Assembly: GCA_013314865.1 (NCBI GenBank)
Contig: JABUEV010000145.1
Coordinates: forward strand, 1-6,532
Source: Bacteroidales bacterium
GTDB lineage: Bacteria; Bacteroidota; Bacteroidia; Bacteroidales; VadinHA17
Length of the DNA: 6,532 bases
Reading direction: 5' to 3'
Shown here: one piece after another, positions 1 to 6,385 of the stretch
How the letters are laid out: each line of letters opens with the position of its first letter
Numbering within the stretch: the first letter of the stretch is position 1
The notes under the pieces: generated by a model
What the model was told of the DNA's origin: nothing
The model's input: only the letters and a program-made list of their open reading frames with translations
Databases searched by the model: none
Program-made: the position numbers and the translations under genes

Positions 1-901
1 TTACAGATATTCTTACTGAAAAGTCATCGGGCTGCATCCATGCTCCAAAACCTGCCAGGGGATCAGTAGCTCCCCATATTGAAATCACTTTTATTCCTGC
101 CATTGTCGCAATATGCATATTTGCGGAATCCATGGAGATCATGAAATCGAGTCTGCTGACAAGTGCAAGTTCTTCATCGAGGGAAAACCTTCCGGCCAAA
201 TTTGATGTATCAGGGATCTTTTGGGCCAGTGACTCCAGCCGTGAAGATTCTTCAGTTCCGCCGAAAAGCCAGAAAGCCGGATGGTATTTTTCAGATATAA
301 GGCGCAGGAGTGAAATCATGTAATCTTCAGGCCATACTTTAAGCTCATGCTTTGCATAGGGTGCCACACCTATGTTCAGTCTTTCTTTGAATTCTGACTT
401 TTTAACTGCCTCCTCAACCAGAGAGGCAGAAGGTATGATCCATGGAGTGTCATAAATTTCCGGATGAAAACCGGCATCGGTAAAAGCATCCCTGTATCTT
501 TCAACACTGTGCTTCAGCTTCTTCTTAATGTCTCCCTTAACCAGCACTCTTTTCTCCTTCCTTCCTTTATCAATAACCGAAACAGGTGTACCTTTAATAC
601 GAAACAGTGCCCTGAGAATTTTTGACCTCAGGACATCGTGAAGGTCAATTACATGATCAAAAGGGCCTGCTTCTGAAAGGTCCTTGTAAAGTCGTAAAAT
701 ACCTCTCAGTCCGGCATGTCTTGCTTTGAAATCAGGGAAAAAGAACTTCAGGGATTGCTGTGACATGAAGACAGGCTGGAAATTTTTTCTTGTAAGTAAA
801 ATAATTTCAATACCAGGGTATTTCTGAGCCATACCTTTAAGCACAGGCAGGGTAAGTATTACATCCCCGAATGCCGAGGCCCTGATAACCAGAAGGCGCA
901 T
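1..901 (-). CDS. GT9 family glycosyltransferase (LPS heptosyltransferase-like), C-terminus cut by window edge
   Basis: I translated 300 codons from an ATG at 901 to the left edge with no stop, so the C-terminus is missing. Family members of roughly 340 residues suggest that some 40-50 residues lie outside. The N-terminus MRLLVIRASAFGDVILTLPV has the GT9 signature, with the G12-D13 pair whose Asp is the likely catalytic base. Further family blocks are AKHELKVWP near 183-191 (Lys, Trp, Pro typical of the phosphate-binding region), FGGTEE near 213, SMDSANMHIATMAG near 257-270, and WGATDP near 276-281, expected to contact the nucleotide sugar. By family, such enzymes transfer ADP-heptose or a related sugar to lipid A-core at the inner face of the inner membrane; the actual donor cannot be read from sequence. 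The ATG follows the upstream gene's TGA by one base (TGAAATG), so translation is probably coupled to it. Other GT9 roles, such as O-antigen or glycoprotein synthesis, remain possible. Confidence 0.9.
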   Translation of the reverse strand, partial: MRLLVIRASAFGDVILTLPVLKGMAQKYPGIEIILLTRKNFQPVFMSQQSLKFFFPDFKARHAGLRGILRLYKDLSEAGPFDHVIDLHDVLRSKILRALFRIKGTPVSVIDKGRKEKRVLVKGDIKKKLKHSVERYRDAFTDAGFHPEIYDTPWIIPSASLVEEAVKKSEFKERLNIGVAPYAKHELKVWPEDYMISLLRLISEKYHPAFWLFGGTEESSRLESLAQKIPDTSNLAGRFSLDEELALVSRLDFMISMDSANMHIATMAGIKVISIWGATDPLAGFGAWMQPDDFSVRISV

Positions 902-902
902 T

Positions 903-1274
903 TCAGTATTTTTCGTAAGATTTTTCTTCTATAAGTCCTGATGAAGTACGGAGGTTTATTTCCCTTTTGATTTCAGATCTCCTGTCATTTTTAATATAGA
1001 CTGAGCGGGCAGTTTCGATAAATTCTTTTCCAAAATCTTTCCTGCGTTCAAGATCCCTAATGCGGTCTTCAATATCCCAAAGTTCACTGTTAACCTCATA
1101 AAGGGCAAGATAAAGCGGATCATCCTGGCTGATTATCGACCTGGAGGCTTCCTTCAATATTTCATATTCCTTTCTGAGGTTTGCCAGTTTGGCTTCATCT
1201 TTTATCCGCTCCAGCTTAATCTGAATTATTGTCAGCTTATCTATAATCTCACCGTTTGATACCTCAATCTTCAT
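903..1274 (-). CDS. DUF6165-like small protein, partner of the GT9 glycosyltransferase
   Basis: This 123-residue protein matches my recollection of the DUF6165 family: an N-terminus of the type MKIEVSNGEIIDKLTI, a middle block LYEVNSELWDIEDRIRD, and a C-terminus with ARSVYIKNDRRSEIKREIN and EEKSYEKY. It is very rich in Lys, Glu, Arg and Ile, has no Cys, no signal peptide and no membrane segment, and looks like a helical, partly coiled-coil cytosolic protein. No catalytic motif is visible and the biochemical function is unknown. Its length fits the family. The stop at 903-905 precedes the glycosyltransferase ATG by one base, which strongly suggests co-translation and a shared role in surface polysaccharide or LPS synthesis, perhaps as an accessory or scaffold; that role is inference. 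No Shine-Dalgarno is visible. The 47-bp gap to priA carries a candidate promoter, so the pair may be transcribed on its own. Confidence 0.85.
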   Translation of the reverse strand: MKIEVSNGEIIDKLTIIQIKLERIKDEAKLANLRKEYEILKEASRSIISQDDPLYLALYEVNSELWDIEDRIRDLERRKDFGKEFIETARSVYIKNDRRSEIKREINLRTSSGLIEEKSYEKY

Positions 1275-1293
1275 CCATCATAAATATATATTC

Positions 1294-1325
1294 CAAAAAT
1301 AGCATCTTTTTTCAATCTCAATCAA
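1294..1325 (-). promoter_or_regulatory. Candidate Bacteroidota-type promoter for the DUF6165-GT9 pair
   Basis: Read on the minus strand, TATTTTTG at 1301-1294 matches the Bacteroidota -7 element TAnnTTTG exactly. Upstream TTG triplets at 1325-1323 and 1321-1319 lie 21 and 17 bases before it, around the expected -33 distance. They overlap the last codons and stop of priA. Transcription would start near 1287-1289, leaving a leader of about 15 nt before the ATG at 1274. The gap is AT-rich, so the -7 match alone could be chance; its place in the largest gap of this gene run supports it. Confidence 0.4.
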
Positions 1326-3604
1326 TATGGATCCACGTCAATGGAAATCTTAAGTGATGAGGACTTTTCGAGTTTTTCAATTCTGCTTATTGCGTCAGTA
1401 ATACTTTGTTTTACCGGAGAAAGCGGTTTTTCCCTTTCTATTTTAAGCAGTATGGTTTTGAGGTACCATTGCTGAATCCTTGATATTACGGGAAATTCCG
1501 GGCCCAGGACTCTTTTCCCGAAAATATTTTTGAGGTCAGCGGCCAGCAGTTCAGCAAAATGATTAAGCTGGCTTCGGTCCTTATGTTTGAGGATTATTTT
1601 TATCATCCTTGTGAAAGGCGGATAATTGAAAGCTTTCCTTTCTTCCATCTGAAGCCTTAACATGGTTTTATAGTCGTGCCGCAGAAGCAGTCTTATTATC
1701 CGGTTTGAAGTATCGGAAGTCTGAATAACAACTTTACCCTGTTTTTGTCTTCTACCGGCTCTTCCGCTTACCTGCTCCATCAGCTGGAAGCTTCGCTCGT
1801 GGGCTCTGAAATCGGGGTAATTAAGCAGATTATCGGCATTCAGAATTCCCACAACTGTCAGATTCTCAAAATCCAGTCCTTTTGAAATCATTTGAGTCCC
1901 GATAAGAATATCAATTTTTTTTGCTTCAAATGCATTTATAATTCTGTCGAAGGAGTTTTTTGTCCGGGTGGTGTCAAGGTCAAGCCGTGCCACTTTTGCC
2001 GAAGGGAAGATGATTTTTATCTCGTCTTCAATCTTTTCAGTGCCAAATCCTCTGGTTACGATTCCCGCTGATCCGCAGTTGCCGCATTGTGAAGGCACAG
2101 TGGAAGAGAAGCCACAGTAGTGGCACACAAGTCTGTTTACGGTTTTATGATATGTCAGGTTAACGGCACAGTTGGCACATACAGGAATCCATCCGCATTC
2201 GGAGCACTCTACATAAGGTGAAAAGCCTCGCCGGTTCTGAAAAAGAACCACCTGTTCATTTTTTGCCAGTGCCTCATCGATAGCTTCAAGAAGCTGAGGG
2301 GTGAAATGAGAGACCATCAGCTTGCGCTTATAAGCTTCGCGGGTGTTTGCCAGAATAATCTGCGGCAGTTTTATTTGTCCGTATCTTTCATTAAGCTCAA
2401 CTAAACCATATTTCCCGGTCACGGCATTGTTATAGCTCTCGATCGAAGGGGATGCAGAACCCAGAAGCACCTTCGCATGGTGGAGCCCGGCAAGCACAAT
2501 AGCCGAGTCACGTGCATGATATCTTGGTGCCGGATCCTGCTGTTTATATGAACCGTCATGCTCCTCGTCTACAATTATCAGCCCGAGATTATTTAATGGA
2601 AGAAAAACAGCTGATCTCACCCCTACGACAAGACTGCATCCGGCATCATTCATTACCCTTTTCCATATCTCTGCCTTTTCTGAATCATTAATACGCGAAT
2701 GATAAACCATGATGGTATTCGCGAAATGACGCTGAAGCCTGTTTATTATTCCTGTTGTGAGTCCTATTTCCGGAAGCAGATAGAGTACCTGTTTACCTTT
2801 TCTCAATTGCTCATTAATAAGATGTATATAAATTTCTGTCTTGCCTCCTGATGTAACCCCGTGAAGAAGGACTACATCCTTTTCCGTGAATTGTTTATTT
2901 ATCGATTCAAATGATCTCTGCTGTGCGACAGTGAGTTTCACAGGCTGGACAGCATCTGCAGTTGTCTCCCTTATGCGCGGCACTTCAGACTTGAATGATA
3001 TCAGGATTCCTTTCCTGATAAGTGCATTGAGTGCCTGGTGTGAAGTGCCTGTTTCACGGACAAGCAGACTTTTTCTGACATTTCTGATCTCTGATTCAGG
3101 TATATACCCTGAAAGATTTAGCCATTCCAAAAGGATTTCAGCTTGTTTAGGAGCTTTTTTAAGGCTGTCGAGTATCTCATTCAGTTCTCTCTCAGAAAAC
3201 TGACGGGGCAGACTGATAAAAGTTTCTTCCTTAGGCTTGAATTTTTCTTCAACCGGAGAGGACAAGGTTCCCTCGATGGTCAGTATTGATGGCATTGCAG
3301 CTTTCATAACCTCCCCTTCGGTACACATATAATATTCTGCCAGCCAATGCCAGAACCTGATATGGATTTCTCTGACAACAGGTTCCTCATCCAGTACTTT
3401 AATAATCTCTCTTACTGTTCTTATGTCTTTTTTCTCGTTGTGAAGACGTTTTACAATACCTGAATAGAGCTTTTTATTTCCAAACTGCACAAGGACCCGC
3501 ATTCCGGGTTTCAACTTATCCGATAATTGCGGCGGAACCTGCCATGTGAAGACATCTTTGACTGCAAGAGGCAATAATATGTCTGCAAAGCTGTTTTCGC
3601 CCAT
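1322..3604 (-). CDS. priA: PriA, primosomal replication-restart helicase (N')
   Basis: This complete 760-residue PriA is a 3'-5' superfamily 2 helicase that recognises stalled or collapsed forks and D-loops and starts reloading of the replicative helicase. In order: an N-terminal 3'-DNA-binding domain (about 1-105, beginning FADILLPLAVKDVFTW), a winged-helix region (about 130-210), Walker A GVTSGGKT at 249-256 with K255, and the DEEHD box at 346-350. GSASPS at 382-387 is a further helicase motif. Eight zinc-binding cysteines follow (C467, C470, C476, C479, C494, C497, C507, C510). The second helicase lobe has IGTQMISKG near 568-576 and the arginine motif QVSGRAGR at 611-618. All key residues are present, so the enzyme should be active. 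Walker A has S-G where E. coli PriA has G-S. The start ATG at 3604 opens with a canonical PriA N-terminus; there is no clear Shine-Dalgarno. The gene lies 18 bp after the kinase gene on the same strand and is probably co-transcribed with it. Confidence 0.97.
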   Translation of the reverse strand: MGENSFADILLPLAVKDVFTWQVPPQLSDKLKPGMRVLVQFGNKKLYSGIVKRLHNEKKDIRTVREIIKVLDEEPVVREIHIRFWHWLAEYYMCTEGEVMKAAMPSILTIEGTLSSPVEEKFKPKEETFISLPRQFSERELNEILDSLKKAPKQAEILLEWLNLSGYIPESEIRNVRKSLLVRETGTSHQALNALIRKGILISFKSEVPRIRETTADAVQPVKLTVAQQRSFESINKQFTEKDVVLLHGVTSGGKTEIYIHLINEQLRKGKQVLYLLPEIGLTTGIINRLQRHFANTIMVYHSRINDSEKAEIWKRVMNDAGCSLVVGVRSAVFLPLNNLGLIIVDEEHDGSYKQQDPAPRYHARDSAIVLAGLHHAKVLLGSASPSIESYNNAVTGKYGLVELNERYGQIKLPQIILANTREAYKRKLMVSHFTPQLLEAIDEALAKNEQVVLFQNRRGFSPYVECSECGWIPVCANCAVNLTYHKTVNRLVCHYCGFSSTVPSQCGNCGSAGIVTRGFGTEKIEDEIKIIFPSAKVARLDLDTTRTKNSFDRIINAFEAKKIDILIGTQMISKGLDFENLTVVGILNADNLLNYPDFRAHERSFQLMEQVSGRAGRRQKQGKVVIQTSDTSNRIIRLLLRHDYKTMLRLQMEERKAFNYPPFTRMIKIILKHKDRSQLNHFAELLAADLKNIFGKRVLGPEFPVISRIQQWYLKTILLKIEREKPLSPVKQSITDAISRIEKLEKSSSLKISIDVDPY

Positions 3605-3622
3605 TTGTCAGGTAAAGAGGTA

Positions 3623-5500
3623 TTAGGCTGGTCTTATAAAGCCGGACATGACTGTAAGCAGGTGATCCTTGCGGATGGGCTTAATAAGGCAGGCATCACA
3701 ACCGGCTTCAAGAATGATATCCTTGTCATCCTCGAAAATGAAAGCTGTCTGTGCGATTATCGGGAGGTCTTTGTGTATTTTCCTTATTTCTCTTGTTACC
3801 TCTATGCCGTTCATTTCCGGCATCTGCATGTCAAGGAGTACGAGGTCAATATCGCTGTTCTTCTTAATTATATCCAGAGCTTCAAAACCAGAACGTGCAG
3901 TAAGGATTGTAATTCCGGTATCGAGCAGAACCCTGTTAAGGTATGTAAGAATATCTTTATTATCGTCAACCAGGAGGCATTTCTTGTTGGACCAGTTTAC
4001 AGGTACTGAAGCCTGGTCAGGATTAAATGTATTGCTTTTGATCCTGGATGTTCCGCCTGCTGGTCTGTATGGTATTGAGAAGCTGAATTCAGAACCGATG
4101 CCTTTTTGTGACTGTACATAAATCTTTCCTCCCATCCGCTCAACCACTTCTTTTGCCAGGGTAAGTCCTATTCCCAGGCCTTCAAAGGGCCTTTGATGAC
4201 CACCTATCTCCTGCCTGAATCCTTCAAAAATATATTCCAGATTTTCCTCACTTATTCCTATTCCGGTGTCACGCACCTTAAAGAGCAGTTCATCTCCCCT
4301 TCTTTCGTACGACAATTCTATCGATCCCTCAAGAGTGAATTTTACAGCATTATCCATCAGGTGGTTCAGCACTCTTTTCAGCCACACCCGATCGGTAAAT
4401 ATAAGGTCAACTTCATCTCCAAGAAGACTTCGTACATTCAGGATTATAGACTTCTCATTCCGTTTTATAAGCCTTCTGGTCTCATCTGCTATCTCATTTA
4501 TAATCTCATTCACTGATGCCTCCTCATAAGTGATTTCAATCTGCGAGCTTTCAAGCCTTGAAAGGTCAATTATGTCGCCAATAATCTGAAGAAGTCTTTC
4601 GCTGTTATGATTAATATGTTCAATATACTCCTCTTTTGCCTCATTGGTTATATCGTTTGAAAGAAGAAGGTTTGAAAAGCCGACAACAGCATTCAGAGGG
4701 GTCCTGATTTCATGCGAGATATTTGCCAGGAAGCTTGATTTCAATCTGTTACTTGTTTCCGCCTCCGCATTGGCTTTTTCAAGTTCTGACTGAGCATGTT
4801 TTAATGATGTGATATCCCTCGATACGGTAAGTGATCCTATTATGTCACCATCGTCATTTTTTACTGAAACCGAGCGGGTTGAAAGAATGACATAATTCCC
4901 GTTCTTATGTTTTAGCCGCAATTCCCCCTGGTAAAAACCCTGGTTTTTAAGAGCTTCTGTCCGCTTAGCCATATAGTCCCTGTCATCCGGATGAATGAGG
5001 GATTCAGGGTCAGTTGAATTATACTCTTTCTGATCATATCCTATAAGTGAGTAAAACGCGGCATTCGCAAATTTAAGATTCAAATCTCTGTCATAAAACG
5101 ATATGCCGTCATCGGCCGACTGGACCAGCATTCTGTAAAATTTTTCAGACTCTGAGGATTCCCGGTTTATCTTTTCTTTTGTCCGCGATATTTCATATCT
5201 TAAAGCCAGCAGGTCGCTGTTAAGGTTGAATATTTCACTTTCCTTTTTATCCAGTAAATTTCTCAATTCTTTCAGTTTGGAAGAGAAGAACAGATAGAGT
5301 GCCACCACAATTCCTGTGGCAAGTGCGAGAATCAGCAGGTATGCAGCCGGCAGTTCAGAAGCAGCAGGGAAGAAAGTTGCGGAAATTACTGAAGTTCCTG
5401 CTTTAAAAACAGGAAGAGCAGGAAGTAGTACAGGTACAACCGGTAAACCCAGGTGCCTGCAGTGGATAGAGTTTTTATTTTTCCGGCCAGCTTCCGACAT
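3623..5500 (-). CDS. Membrane-anchored hybrid sensor histidine kinase (PAS-HisKA-HATPase-receiver)
   Basis: I choose the ATG at 5500 (625 residues); an in-frame TTG at 5554 would add 18. In the following, residues are numbered from the TTG. A proline-rich hydrophobic stretch (36-50) and a strong membrane segment (about 69-91) are followed by a coiled coil (about 92-135). A PAS/PAC domain (about 137-250) comes next, then HisKA with phospho-accepting H281 in SHEIRTPLNAV. The ATPase domain has N-box LMDNAVKFT (N402), G1 DTGIGI (429-434) and G2 GLGIGLTLAK (459-468). The C-terminal receiver (about 524-643) has D530/D531, phosphorylatable D575, T603 and K625. Every catalytic residue is intact. There is almost no room for an extracytoplasmic sensor, so the PAS domain is the likely sensor; its ligand is unknown. 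No DNA-binding output is attached, so phosphate should pass to a separate protein not in this window. The TTG overlaps a -7-like promoter element, which favours the ATG. The gene is followed by priA after 18 bp. Confidence 0.92.
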   Translation of the reverse strand: MSEAGRKNKNSIHCRHLGLPVVPVLLPALPVFKAGTSVISATFFPAASELPAAYLLILALATGIVVALYLFFSSKLKELRNLLDKKESEIFNLNSDLLALRYEISRTKEKINRESSESEKFYRMLVQSADDGISFYDRDLNLKFANAAFYSLIGYDQKEYNSTDPESLIHPDDRDYMAKRTEALKNQGFYQGELRLKHKNGNYVILSTRSVSVKNDDGDIIGSLTVSRDITSLKHAQSELEKANAEAETSNRLKSSFLANISHEIRTPLNAVVGFSNLLLSNDITNEAKEEYIEHINHNSERLLQIIGDIIDLSRLESSQIEITYEEASVNEIINEIADETRRLIKRNEKSIILNVRSLLGDEVDLIFTDRVWLKRVLNHLMDNAVKFTLEGSIELSYERRGDELLFKVRDTGIGISEENLEYIFEGFRQEIGGHQRPFEGLGIGLTLAKEVVERMGGKIYVQSQKGIGSEFSFSIPYRPAGGTSRIKSNTFNPDQASVPVNWSNKKCLLVDDNKDILTYLNRVLLDTGITILTARSGFEALDIIKKNSDIDLVLLDMQMPEMNGIEVTREIRKIHKDLPIIAQTAFIFEDDKDIILEAGCDACLIKPIRKDHLLTVMSGFIRPA

Positions 5501-5542
5501 CAATTCCGGGTTGAATGAATCTTCTTTATTTTTAGATAACGC

Positions 5543-5561
5543 TATATATTGCAAATATATA
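5543..5561. repeat. 19-nt inverted repeat overlapping the kinase promoter
   Basis: TATATATT (5543-5550) and AATATATA (5554-5561) are perfect 8-bp inverted arms around a GCA centre. The palindrome covers the candidate -7 element of the histidine kinase gene and could be an operator. It is made almost only of A and T, so chance or a simple structural role of AT-rich DNA is a fair alternative. Confidence 0.45.
5552..5559 (-). promoter_or_regulatory. Candidate -7 promoter element for the histidine kinase gene
   Basis: TATATTTG, read on the minus strand from 5559 to 5552, fits TAnnTTTG exactly. Transcription would begin near 5545, giving a leader of about 45 nt to the ATG at 5500 and leaving the upstream TTG codon (5554-5552) untranscribed. 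I see no good TTG or TTTG at the -33 distance, so only half of the promoter is supported. The region is rich in TA repeats, which raises the chance of an accidental match. Confidence 0.4.
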
Positions 5562-5648
5562 TATTCGCAGGGTCAGAAGTAATTAAGAAATTCATATTTT
5601 ATTGCACAAAAAGAGCTAAATTGCAAACACATTACATAACATAACAGG

Positions 5649-6164
5649 ATGGGAACCGATAATTTTCAGTTTACAGGAGCCAGGAAATACACAAATGATG
5701 AAATAACGGTATATTGGAAGCCTTCGGCCTGTGTTCATGCATCATACTGTTACAGGGAGCTTATTGAAGTTTTTGACCCCGGTCGCAGACCATGGGTTGA
5801 CATGAAGGGGGCTCCGACAGCTGAGATTATAAGGGTGGTTAATTTGTGCCCCACTGAAGCTCTTACATGGAAATGGAATGATGAAGAGAAAAACAAAAAT
5901 GTAACACCTGATCAGACCAATCATATAAATTTCAAAAGACCGGAACTGGCAACTCAATCAGGCACTGATGAACCCGAGAATCCTGTTTCGGTGAAGATCA
6001 TGCCCGACGGGCCTGTTGTTATAAGCGGGAACTTTATTTTTGAATATAGCGGCAACAGGAAAGAATTCAGGGAAGGATTGCTTTCACTTTGCCGTTGCGG
6101 TGCAAGTCATCAAATGCCGTTTTGTGACGGTCATCACAGGAAGATAGGATTTGAGGATAAATAA
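5649..6164 (+). CDS. YjdI-like divergent ferredoxin domain fused to a CDGSH iron-sulfur domain
   Basis: This 171-residue cytosolic protein has two iron-sulfur modules. Residues about 18-75 resemble the YjdI / Fer4_19 divergent mono-cluster ferredoxin family: C28-VHASY-C34, then EVFDP, RRPWVD, and C67-PTEAL. Only these three cysteines are present in the module; the position matching the second cysteine of a classic CxxCxxC ferredoxin is A31. A charged linker (about 76-110) leads to a CDGSH domain (about 112-168) with C148-R-C150-G-x-S-x4-P-F-C159-D-G-x-H163. That is the full 3-Cys-1-His set known to bind a [2Fe-2S] cluster. Such proteins are expected to carry electrons or clusters; the partner is unknown. 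No signal peptide or membrane segment is seen. AGG directly precedes the ATG, a weak ribosome site, and the next Met (52) would break the first domain. It is the first gene of a two-gene unit, divergent from the kinase. Confidence 0.93.
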   Translation: MGTDNFQFTGARKYTNDEITVYWKPSACVHASYCYRELIEVFDPGRRPWVDMKGAPTAEIIRVVNLCPTEALTWKWNDEEKNKNVTPDQTNHINFKRPELATQSGTDEPENPVSVKIMPDGPVVISGNFIFEYSGNRKEFREGLLSLCRCGASHQMPFCDGHHRKIGFEDK

Positions 6165-6170
6165 CCGGAA

Positions 6171-6365
6171 ATGGAACAGGGAAAAAAGGAAAAAACTTCT
6201 GCATTAATAAAGGTGATAGAAGGAGGACCACTGGAGATCAAGGGTAATTTTATATTGAATGACCTGAAAAGGGACATTACTGAAACTCCTGCAGAAGTAT
6301 ACCTGTGCCGTTGCGGAAAATCATCTGAAATGCCCTTCTGTGACGGATCTCATAAAAAATTCTGA
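6171..6365 (+). CDS. Small stand-alone CDGSH iron-sulfur protein
   Basis: This 64-residue protein is a single CDGSH domain. The ligands C46, C48, C57 and H61 sit in LCRCGKSSEMPFCDGSH, so a [2Fe-2S] cluster is expected, by family, to be bound by three Cys and one His. Upstream, GGPLEIKGNFIL matches GPVVISGNFIF in the preceding gene's CDGSH half. The cluster-binding region is also close at the DNA level (the stretch tgccgttgcgg is shared), so the two probably arose by duplication. It starts 6 bp after the preceding stop with CCGGAA before the ATG, and is almost certainly in the same transcript. No membrane anchor is present, unlike mitochondrial mitoNEET. Cluster transfer, electron transfer or redox sensing are possible roles; the sequence does not decide between them. 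Confidence 0.93.
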   Translation: MEQGKKEKTSALIKVIEGGPLEIKGNFILNDLKRDITETPAEVYLCRCGKSSEMPFCDGSHKKF

Positions 6366-6385
6366 ATGATTACCAGCATTCTGCC

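Noticed and set aside
132..323. Plus-strand 63-residue open frame
   Set aside because: It lies antisense within the GT9 gene, whose translation has clear family motifs; the product is Ser-rich and resembles no family I know.
2886..3203. Plus-strand 105-residue open frame
   Set aside because: It is antisense to priA in a well-conserved region and has no recognisable domain.
3605..4529. Four overlapping plus-strand open frames (134, 150, 107 and 87 residues)
   Set aside because: All are antisense to the kinase's receiver and ATPase domains, which carry intact catalytic motifs; their low-complexity, Ser/Ile/Leu-rich products look like shadow frames.
5316..5582. Plus-strand 88-residue open frame at the kinase 5' end
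   Set aside because: It is antisense to the kinase membrane region, has no known domain, and its end falls in the promoter region.
5595..5624. Plus-strand promoter for the iron-sulfur genes
   Set aside because: Sequences such as TATTTTATTG and TAAATTGC only partly resemble TAnnTTTG, and spacing to any TTG is wrong; no element could be supported.
5742..5957. Minus-strand 71-residue open frame with a hydrophobic stretch
   Set aside because: It lies opposite the YjdI-CDGSH gene, whose cysteine motifs make the plus strand the coding one.
6364..6380. Possible terminator hairpin between the convergent CDGSH and sucC genes
   Set aside because: GAATG and CATTC give only a 5-bp stem with an 8-nt loop and no T-run, which is too weak to call a terminator.
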